Positions 53,695 to 59,968 of a DNA stretch of 59,968 nt are shown piece after piece. Made by a program: the position numbers and the translations under genes. How positions within the stretch are numbered: position 1 is the first letter of the stretch; every line of letters starts with the position of its first letter. Under the pieces are notes generated by a model. That model ran no database searches, was not told the origin of the DNA, and saw only the letters and a program-made list of their open reading frames with translations. The stretch is from an uncultured Bacteroides sp. (GTDB lineage: Bacteria > Bacteroidota > Bacteroidia > Bacteroidales > Bacteroidaceae), in contig CASFPE010000002.1 of the NCBI GenBank assembly GCA_949296575.1, forward strand, positions 1 through 59,968, read 5' to 3'.

Positions 53695-55164
53695 ATGAAG
53701 GAAAACCGCATGCCGGACACGGGCGCCCAACCGGGGCTGCCCGAAGATTTCTGCAAGGAGACAGAACGATTGTTAGGGGAAGACGGCTTCCGGCTCCTCG
53801 CTGAAGCACTGCAAACCGAAGCACCCGCCAGCATACGCCTCAACACCCCAAAGCTGGAAGCAAACGGGATGACGGCAGGCGCACCGGGAAGCACATCCCT
53901 GCTGAACCCGCAAAGAGCAGGCGGCCAAGTGCCTTGGTGCGGGGACGGGTTCTATCTGAAGGAACGGCCGCCCTTCACCTTCGACCCGCTTTTCCACGCC
54001 GGATGCTACTATGTGCAGGAAGCCTCATCCATGTTCTTGGAACAAATCGTGAAGCAATGCGCCACGGAACCGGGCATCGCCCTTGACCTTTGCGCCGCGC
54101 CCGGCGGGAAATCCACCCACCTGCGTGCCTTGCTGCCCGAAGGAAGCCTGTTAGTGTCCAACGAAATCGTCCCGCAAAGGGCGCAAATCCTGAAAGAGAA
54201 CCTCATCAAGTGGGGGCATAAGAACACCATCGTCACCCAAAACGCCCCCGCCGACTTCCGCCACTTTCGCGGGATGTTCGGGCTGATTGTGGCCGACGCC
54301 CCCTGCTCGGGCGAAGGGATGTTCCGCAAAGACCCCAAAGCCATCGAAGAATGGAGCAGCGACAACGTGAGGCTGTGCAGCGCACGCCAACGGGAAATCA
54401 TCCGCGACATCTGGGACTGCCTGCGCCCCGGCGGCATCTTCGTGTACAGCACCTGCACGTTCAACGCGGCAGAGAATGAAGACAATGTGGCATGGATGCA
54501 AGCAACTTTCGGCGCAGAGCCTCTGGACATCCGCATCCCCGACGGGTGGAACATCGCACGCGACCTGACCGGCCGCCGGATGCCTGCCTTCCGGTTCCTG
54601 CCCCACCTTGCGAAAGGGGAAGGATTTTTCGTCTGCGCCCTGCGCAAACCCGGAGAAGACGGCGGCAGCGTCCCTTCAAAGCAAAAGAAACAGAAAGGGA
54701 AGAACGCCCCGAACGTGCCGACAGCATTGCAGAATTGGCTCCGCGATGCGGAGCAATACACCCTGCGCCGCGCCCAAGACCTCTGGACGGCCATCCCCAA
54801 AGAATGGGAACTTGCATTCGACAGCCTGCAAGCCCGGCTGCGAATCCTCCATGCCGGGATGCCTTTGGCCACGGAGAAAGGAAAGGACCTTATCCCTGCG
54901 CACGCCCTCGCCATGAGCAACGAACGGCAACACGATGCGTTCCCCGCCTGCGAAGTTGATTACCCTGCGGCCATCGCCTACCTCCGGCACGAGGCCGTCA
55001 CCCTGCCGCAAGGCACGCCGAAAGGCTACGTCCTCGTCACTTACCGGGGCATCCCCTTGGGGTTCGCCAAGAACATCGGCAACCGGGCCAACAACCTTTA
55101 CCCCAACGAATGGCGCATCCTCAGCGCATTCATCCCGGAAGAAGCCCCCGGCATCCTTGCCTGA
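53695..55164 (+). CDS. RsmF-type rRNA cytosine-C5-methyltransferase
   Basis: 489 residues. NOL1/NOP2/Sun enzyme with SAM-binding LDLCAAPGGKSTHLRAL near residue 125, catalytic cysteines in ADAPCSGEGMFRKDP near residue 205 and YSTCTFNAAENEDN near residue 250. The C-terminal half carries an RsmF-like RNA-binding module. It methylates 16S rRNA (E. coli RsmF acts at C1407); the exact site here is inferred. It begins four bases after the response regulator stop, so it may be co-transcribed. A GC-rich hairpin (about 55169-55192) follows. Confidence 0.88.
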   Translation: MKENRMPDTGAQPGLPEDFCKETERLLGEDGFRLLAEALQTEAPASIRLNTPKLEANGMTAGAPGSTSLLNPQRAGGQVPWCGDGFYLKERPPFTFDPLFHAGCYYVQEASSMFLEQIVKQCATEPGIALDLCAAPGGKSTHLRALLPEGSLLVSNEIVPQRAQILKENLIKWGHKNTIVTQNAPADFRHFRGMFGLIVADAPCSGEGMFRKDPKAIEEWSSDNVRLCSARQREIIRDIWDCLRPGGIFVYSTCTFNAAENEDNVAWMQATFGAEPLDIRIPDGWNIARDLTGRRMPAFRFLPHLAKGEGFFVCALRKPGEDGGSVPSKQKKQKGKNAPNVPTALQNWLRDAEQYTLRRAQDLWTAIPKEWELAFDSLQARLRILHAGMPLATEKGKDLIPAHALAMSNERQHDAFPACEVDYPAAIAYLRHEAVTLPQGTPKGYVLVTYRGIPLGFAKNIGNRANNLYPNEWRILSAFIPEEAPGILA

Positions 55165-55202
55165 CGCACGGCCTGCCCGAAGAACCGGGCCGGCTGCACG
55201 GG

Positions 55203-57182
55203 TCATTGATACAGATTGTAAGTGGTGCGCAGCACGGTGAACTCCGTGCGGCGGTTGATGGCGTTGCATATCTCCTGCTGCTCCTCCGGGAGAGTCCGGA
55301 TGAACTCCTCGGTCAGCACGTCGCCTTCTTTCACAAAGCCCAGCTGCTCCGCCAGACGTTTGCGGATGGGCTTCGGCTTGCTCTCGCCATACCCTTTGGC
55401 AATGAGGCGCGCCGGTTCGATGCCTCCCTTGATAAGATAGTTGACCACCGACTCCGCCCTCCGCTGCGACAACCGCTGGTTGTAGGCATCGTTGCCCTTG
55501 TAGTCGCAGTGCGAACTCAGTTCGATGGTGACGTGAGGGTTATCTTCCAGCAGCTTTATCAGTTCATCGAGCGAAGCTGTGGACTCCGGCGTGAGCGTGG
55601 CCTTGTCAAATTCATAGAAGATGTTCTCGATCAACACCGGGCGGGCGATGGACGACAAGGGGAATTGCAGCACATACTCTTGGTCCTGCTCCGTGGTGTC
55701 CACCACCAATTCCTGCTTATAGTTGAGGTATCCCCGGCAACTGGCCATCATCACGTAGCTCATGCCCCGCTTCAAGTTGTAAGTGAACGAGCCGTCTTTC
55801 TTCACATTCACCTTTTCGTTCGTCCCATCCTTGCCTACGATGCTCACCACGGCATCGGGAAGTTCGTAGGCTTCCTTGTCATATACCCAGCCGGTCATCG
55901 TGTATTTCGTCACCGGCACCTCAAAAGTAAAGATGTGATCCCAGCCGCGCGCGTCGCCTCTGTTGGAAGAAAAGAAGCCCCGGTAGTTTTCCCCTTCGAA
56001 GGTCATGCCGAAATCATCCGCCGCAGAATTCATGGGCGACTTCAAATTCAAGATTCTCCAATGGCCGTCTTCCTGCTGCCTTGCCCTGAATATATCCAAT
56101 CCTCCCATGCCCGGATGCCCGTCGGACGAGAAATACAAGTAACCATTGGGGCGGAAGGTGGGGAACATTTCGTTGCCCGGCGTGTTGATTTCCTTTCCCA
56201 GATTCTCTACTGCGCCGATTTCCGTGCCAGTGATGGGCGCCCGCCAAATGTCCAGCCCGCCTTCGCCTCCCGGCATGTCGGACACAAAATAAAGCCAAGC
56301 GCCGTCAGGCGACACGGCAGGATGGGCCACGGACGAAAGGCTGTCCTTGATGATTTCGCATTTTTGCGGCGCCGCCCAATTGGCTCCCGTGCGCTGCGAC
56401 ACATAGATTTCGGCATACACCGGGGCCGTGCCGTCCTTCCGGCAGCGGGTGAAGTACATCGTTTTCCCGTCCGGCGTGAAACAGCACGCGCCATCCTCGA
56501 ACTCACTATTCACTTGTGATTCCAGCACGACGGGTTCTTCCCACTGCTTTTCCTCATTCTTCTTGGCCATGAAGATGTCGGCGCTCTTCATTCCTGTGAT
56601 GCCGTTCAGGTCGTTGCCCTGTGCTTCGTCCCGCGTGGAAGTGAGGTAAAGCTGGTCGAACTCCTCGCCGCCGTACACAGGAGCGTATTCCCCTTTCCGC
56701 GAATTGAAGAGTTTGAACCGCTTCACGATGTGGCGCGTGGGATTCTTCTTCCACACCGGGGCCAGTTCACACGACTCCAGACCGTTGGCGGCCAATACAT
56801 TTCCGGGATCGTAAGAAAGGTACAGTTCATAGTTCTTCGCGGCGTTCTTGTAGTCCCCGTTCTTGTGGTGCATCTTTGCCAGACGAAGGAACACGAGGCT
56901 GTCCTTGTATTTGTAGCGCACGGCGTTCATGTAAGCCCCCCTTGCCCGGAGGGTGTAGTTGATGCGGTCGTAGCAGTCGCCCATTTTATAGGCGATGATG
57001 CCGCGCTGTTCCCGTTCCTTGGGCGCCGTTTTGGCGTATGCCTTCTTGTACCACGAGGCGGCATCGAAGTATTCTCCCAAAGCATAGCTCTGCTCGGCCT
57101 TTTTCAGGCTTTTCCCCGCCCCGCATGCCGACAGCATCAGCACGAGAAGCGCCACGGCCATATGAGTGCAATTCCTTGGCAT
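55203..57182 (-). CDS. PorE-like OmpA-family lipoprotein (TPR, beta-propeller, Ig-like, OmpA)
   Basis: 659 residues. Lipoprotein signal MAVALLVLMLSAC. TPR repeats run to about residue 130 (SYALGEYFDAASWYKKAY, then HHKNGDYKNAAKNYELYL). A PD40/WD40-like beta-propeller covers about 150-400 (GACCFTPDGKTMYFTR, HPAVSPDGAWLYFVSD). A carboxypeptidase-regulatory-like domain lies at about 405-490 and an OmpA-like peptidoglycan-binding domain at about 510-640 (SSHCDYKGNDAYNQRLSQRR). This order is that of PorE, a type IX secretion component in Porphyromonas gingivalis; paralogues with the same order exist, so the role is probable rather than certain. It follows topB by 47 bases. Confidence 0.85.
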   Translation of the reverse strand: MPRNCTHMAVALLVLMLSACGAGKSLKKAEQSYALGEYFDAASWYKKAYAKTAPKEREQRGIIAYKMGDCYDRINYTLRARGAYMNAVRYKYKDSLVFLRLAKMHHKNGDYKNAAKNYELYLSYDPGNVLAANGLESCELAPVWKKNPTRHIVKRFKLFNSRKGEYAPVYGGEEFDQLYLTSTRDEAQGNDLNGITGMKSADIFMAKKNEEKQWEEPVVLESQVNSEFEDGACCFTPDGKTMYFTRCRKDGTAPVYAEIYVSQRTGANWAAPQKCEIIKDSLSSVAHPAVSPDGAWLYFVSDMPGGEGGLDIWRAPITGTEIGAVENLGKEINTPGNEMFPTFRPNGYLYFSSDGHPGMGGLDIFRARQQEDGHWRILNLKSPMNSAADDFGMTFEGENYRGFFSSNRGDARGWDHIFTFEVPVTKYTMTGWVYDKEAYELPDAVVSIVGKDGTNEKVNVKKDGSFTYNLKRGMSYVMMASCRGYLNYKQELVVDTTEQDQEYVLQFPLSSIARPVLIENIFYEFDKATLTPESTASLDELIKLLEDNPHVTIELSSHCDYKGNDAYNQRLSQRRAESVVNYLIKGGIEPARLIAKGYGESKPKPIRKRLAEQLGFVKEGDVLTEEFIRTLPEEQQEICNAINRRTEFTVLRTTYNLYQ

Positions 57183-57229
57183 GCGTGATATAATAACTTG
57201 CAAACAGGGGAAATATTGCCCGCCGCTTC

Positions 57230-59218
57230 CTATTTTTCGTCAAACGGTTGCCGGAACGTGCAACCGTTCTTCCACTCTGAGCAGCCGTAAGCCGTCCGTC
57301 CCTTGATGACGGTTCCTTTGCCACAGAGCGGGCAAACAGCCCCGGCAACCACCGCGCCCGACGCTTCCTGCGGCGGCTTCTGACGCTTCGCAGGCTTCTT
57401 CCTTGCGGCTTTGGGGGCTTCCTTCTTCTGCACCTCCACGGAGACATGGCGGTTGGTGTTGTCGCTCAACACGGTATGCACGATGCCGGTCACCATGGCC
57501 TTCAGTTCGTCGATGAAGGTGCGGGTGCTGTACTCCTTGCGTTCTATCTCCCGCAGCTTCTTCTCCCAGATGCCGGTCAGTTCGGCCGACTTCAGCAGTT
57601 CTTCGTGAATCAGCCCTATCAAGTCCTCGCCGGTGGAGGTGGCCACCAAGTTCTTTTTCTCCTTTCTTATGTAATGGCGTTTCAGCAGGGTCTCAATGAT
57701 GGCGGCACGGGTAGAGGGACGGCCGATGCCGTTTTCCTTCAAAGCGTCGCGCAGGTCGTTGTCTTCCACGAACTTCCCGGCGGTCTCCATCGCGCGGAGC
57801 AGGGTGGCTTCGGTGTAGTATTTGGGCGGCTGCGTCCACTTCTCCCCCAAGAAAGGCTCGTGAGGCCCGCTCTCCCCCTTCACGAAATCGGGCAGGATGC
57901 CTTCCTCCTCCGCATCATTTTCCTTCACATCTTTGTTGCCGATGACCACTCTCCACCCGGCATCGGTGATTTGCTTGCCGGTGGCCTTGAAGCGGATGCC
58001 GTCCACCATGCCGGTGACAGCGGTGGTGGTGAACCGGCATTCGGGATAGAAGGCGGCAATGAAGCGGCGGGCCACCAAGTCGAACACGCGTTGTTCCTCG
58101 TCCGTCAGGTTGCGGACGGGCGCGCCGGTGGGAATGATGGCGTGGTGGTCCGTGACTTTCGAGTTGTCGAACACGCGCTTGCTTTTCGGCAGTTTCTTTC
58201 CTTCCAGCGGGGCAGCCAGCGTCTCATACCCCTTCAGCCCTTTCAGGATGGCGGGACATTTGGGATAAATGTCCTCACTCAAGAAAGCCGTGTCCACACG
58301 GGGATAGGTGGTGGCTTTCTTTTCATACAAGGATTGGATGGTTCTTAACGTCTCGTCGGCCGACATGCCGAATTTCTTGTTGCACTCCACTTGCAGGGAG
58401 GTGAGGTCGAACAGGCGCGGGGGATACTCCACGCCCCGTTTCTTCGCGATGTCGGCCACGGTGAATGCCTTGCCACGCACCTTCTCCAAGGCCGATTCTC
58501 CTTCTTCTTTCGAGGCGAACCGCCCGTATTCCGAAGAAAAGGCCACGTCGCGGTAGCGCGTTTTCAGTTCCCAGTACTGCTCCGGCACGAAGTCGCGTAT
58601 CTCCTTCTGGCGGTTCACTATCAACGCCAATGTGGGGGTCTGCACCCGCCCGATGGAAAGCACCTGCCCGCGCATCCCGTACTTCAACGTGTACAGGCGG
58701 GTGGCATTGATGCCCAACAGCCAGTCGCCAATCGCGCGCGCCAGCCCGGCTTCGTACAAAGACTGGTATTCGGCCTGGTCCTTTAGCTGGCGGAAGCCCT
58801 CGCGTATCGACTCCTCCGTGAGCGAAGATATCCACAAACGCTTCACCGGGCAACGTGCGCCGGCCTTCAACATCACCCACCGCTGGATGAGTTCACCCTC
58901 TTGCCCGGCATCCCCGCAGTTGACAATCTCGTCGGCCTCCCGCATGAGCGACTCGATGACACGGAACTGTTTCCGTATGCCGTCGTCGTCAATCAGCTTG
59001 ATGCCGAATTGGGCGGGAATCATCGGCAGGCCGCCCAGGCTCCATGCTTTCCACAAAGGGGTGTAATCATGCGGTTCTTTCAGCGTGCAAAGGTGGCCGA
59101 ACGTCCACGTCACTTGGTAGCCGTTGCCCTCCATGTAACCGTTCTTGGCGGCATTCGCCCCCAAGATGCGGGCAATGTCCTTGGCCACGCTCGGTTTTTC
59201 TGCTATGCAAACAATCAT
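57230..59218 (-). CDS. topB: DNA topoisomerase III
   Basis: 662 residues. Toprim domain at the N-terminus (MIVCIAEKPSVAKDIARIL, metal site NCGDAGQEGELIQRW), type IA core with SIGRVQTPTLAL and active-site Tyr in TTYPRVDTAFL near residue 310. The C-terminus is a Lys-rich segment and one four-cysteine zinc finger (CPLCGKGTVIKG, then CSEWKNGC), typical of chromosomal and mobile-element Bacteroidetes TopB. No conjugation genes are nearby, so a chromosomal copy is likely. It relaxes and decatenates single-stranded crossings. Promoter box at 59241-59248. Confidence 0.95.
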   Translation of the reverse strand: MIVCIAEKPSVAKDIARILGANAAKNGYMEGNGYQVTWTFGHLCTLKEPHDYTPLWKAWSLGGLPMIPAQFGIKLIDDDGIRKQFRVIESLMREADEIVNCGDAGQEGELIQRWVMLKAGARCPVKRLWISSLTEESIREGFRQLKDQAEYQSLYEAGLARAIGDWLLGINATRLYTLKYGMRGQVLSIGRVQTPTLALIVNRQKEIRDFVPEQYWELKTRYRDVAFSSEYGRFASKEEGESALEKVRGKAFTVADIAKKRGVEYPPRLFDLTSLQVECNKKFGMSADETLRTIQSLYEKKATTYPRVDTAFLSEDIYPKCPAILKGLKGYETLAAPLEGKKLPKSKRVFDNSKVTDHHAIIPTGAPVRNLTDEEQRVFDLVARRFIAAFYPECRFTTTAVTGMVDGIRFKATGKQITDAGWRVVIGNKDVKENDAEEEGILPDFVKGESGPHEPFLGEKWTQPPKYYTEATLLRAMETAGKFVEDNDLRDALKENGIGRPSTRAAIIETLLKRHYIRKEKKNLVATSTGEDLIGLIHEELLKSAELTGIWEKKLREIERKEYSTRTFIDELKAMVTGIVHTVLSDNTNRHVSVEVQKKEAPKAARKKPAKRQKPPQEASGAVVAGAVCPLCGKGTVIKGRTAYGCSEWKNGCTFRQPFDEK

Positions 59219-59240
59219 CGGTTCGGTGTTATTGGAGGGG

Positions 59241-59248
59241 CAAAAGTA
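59241..59248 (-). promoter_or_regulatory. -7 promoter box (TACTTTTG) of topB
   Basis: CAAAAGTA on the plus strand; exact minus-strand TAnnTTTG match 23 bases upstream of the topB start. Confidence 0.6.
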
Positions 59249-59305
59249 AGCATTTGCAGGGACTTTTCCGGCAAAGCCGCCGAAGTATTCCCGTGAAGGC
59301 GGAAG

Positions 59306-59386
59306 ATTTTCCCTGTAAAATTCCGGATTTTACCCATAAAATGCGCCCGCTTTTCAAGTAAAATTCATGATCTTATGGGACAAACC
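59306..59386. repeat. Array of alternating TAAAAT / ATTTTA arms beside repeat copy B
   Basis: Arms alternate ATTTT, TAAAAT, ATTTTA, TAAAAT, TTTT, TAAAAT, TTAT with spacers of four to eight bases; TAAAAT-TCCGG-ATTTTA is the clearest pair. ACCCATAAAAT at 59332-59342 also occurs left of repeat copy A (23326-23336), which otherwise lacks this array. Confidence 0.6.
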
Positions 59387-59390
59387 TTCC

Positions 59391-59756
59391 GCAGATTGCA
59401 AACCGCGCGGGGACGCGAAAGGGAAGATTCCGGGAAACAGTTCCACGAACTTTCCAAAAAAGTTCATAGTAGTTTTTGAAAATGTTCTAAGAACTTTTCG
59501 AAAAACTTCATAGTACTTTTCGCGAAACTTCGTAGAACAATTTTGTGAGTTGACGGGTTGCAAGAGGACAAAGTTCCAGGGATTGCAGGGAATTGCCGGA
59601 TTGAAAAACGCGAAGCCCCTTTCCGGCAGGTTCAAACCTGCCGGAACACGAGATGAACTGGAATCTGGGAACCTCCGAACACCTCCCAAGGTTTCAGCGA
59701 AAACGTTCCAAGGTTTCATGCAAAACCTTGAAAGGATTTTCAAAAACCTTTGGGAC
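59391..59756. repeat. Structured intergenic repeat, copy B
   Basis: Gap-free match to 23343-23708 (constant offset of 36048 from the CAGATTG at 23344), about 96 percent identical. The 22-base palindromic array is at 59447-59538 and the perfect 12-pair inverted repeat at 59621-59646 is unchanged. The leading hairpin keeps four pairs through a T-A to C-G double change. The terminator that follows copy A is absent; the right flank is unrelated. Between 59757 and 59950 I see only AT-rich intergenic sequence with a few short inverted repeats. Confidence 0.85.
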
Positions 59757-59950
59757 GTGTTTTTCCACCCGCTACAAAAACCATCCCGCTTATTGCCGAC
59801 AACGTTTTTTTGCATTATTTATGTTTATCATAAACAAATCTGTTGAGACCGTGGAGAATATCCTCCATCCCGCTTTGATTCCAAAAATATATTTCATAAA
59901 TTGCGGGCATGAAGGATGAAAAGGCGGGATTGTTGAACCACAAAAAAACA

Positions 59951-59968
59951 ATGCTTATGAAAAGATGG
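59951..59968 (+). CDS. Possible start of a gene cut by the window edge
   Basis: ATGCTTATGAAAAGATGG reads MLMKRW, a plausible Bacteroidales signal-peptide opening after an A-rich stretch. Only six codons are visible, so this is a guess from context. Confidence 0.2.

Noticed and set aside
23338..59756. Insertion sequence or composite transposon bounded by the two repeat copies
   Set aside because: The copies contain no transposase and no terminal inverted repeats, and the 36 kb between them are ordinary core genes.
1..59968. tRNA, rRNA, prophage or conjugative genes
   Set aside because: No cloverleaf-like sequence, rRNA segment, integrase, capsid or transfer gene was noticed. A covariance-model scan would be needed to exclude a missed tRNA.

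Overview
The window looks like chromosomal DNA of an anaerobic, polysaccharide-degrading member of the Bacteroidales (Bacteroidota). The evidence is indirect but consistent. Nearly every gene start is preceded by a TAnnTTTG box, the -7 element of the Bacteroidetes sigma-ABfr promoter, usually without a strong Shine-Dalgarno sequence. Gene families are typical of the order: an OMP beta-barrel/TonB-dependent-like protein, a GH3 beta-lactamase fusion, a split periplasmic 5'-nucleotidase, a NigD-like lipoprotein, DUF3822, and a PorE-like TPR/propeller/OmpA lipoprotein. I cannot fix the genus; Prevotellaceae, Bacteroidaceae or a close family would all fit. I saw no rRNA, tRNA, CRISPR array, transposase or phage gene.

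Layout. 1-5.0 kb: the end of an unidentified gene, then a minus-strand operon of two 5'-nucleotidase halves and a NagZ-like GH3/serine-hydrolase fusion. 5.4-8.3 kb: a large secreted protein of repeated beta-sandwich-like domains. 8.5-17.7 kb: housekeeping genes (rplS, ROK glucokinase, a CvfB-like S1 protein, YqhD-like alcohol dehydrogenase, efp, rpmH) and an envelope/RNA operon (PASTA protein, RluD-type synthase, ddl, acyltransferase, NigD-like lipoprotein). 17.9-23.2 kb: two tandem paralogous PL1 pectate lyases, the second with three copies of a C-terminal module. 23.9-27.5 kb: etfB-etfA-acyl-CoA dehydrogenase. 27.6-37.6 kb: HIRAN protein and aroB, a small membrane protein, an outer-membrane barrel, cardiolipin synthase, rsmD, DUF3822, a pilin-like protein and a RecD-like helicase. 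37.7-44.7 kb: alaS, an M23 peptidase, a MerR regulator, a GNAT enzyme, an Lrp regulator, thyA and folA. 45.6-50.0 kb: a phosphate permease with a PhoU-like tail and polyphosphate kinase. 50.3-59.2 kb: a phosphodiesterase, a TPR histidine kinase with LytTR regulator, an RsmF-type methyltransferase, the PorE-like protein and topoisomerase III.

The most unusual material is non-coding. A block of about 365 bp occurs twice in the same orientation, 36 kb apart (23.34-23.71 kb and 59.39-59.76 kb), about 96 percent identical. It is packed with nested inverted repeats, including a 22-bp tandem array whose unit is itself a palindrome, and differences between the copies include a compensatory base-pair change. 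Similar arrays of short alternating inverted arms, with other arm sequences, occur alone at 5.09-5.16, 32.39-32.46 and 45.42-45.48 kb, and one directly abuts the second large copy. Together they suggest an undescribed family of structured intergenic elements. Separately, about 140 bases upstream of thyA have their own promoter box and an intrinsic terminator, so they may encode a small RNA or a transcription-attenuating leader.
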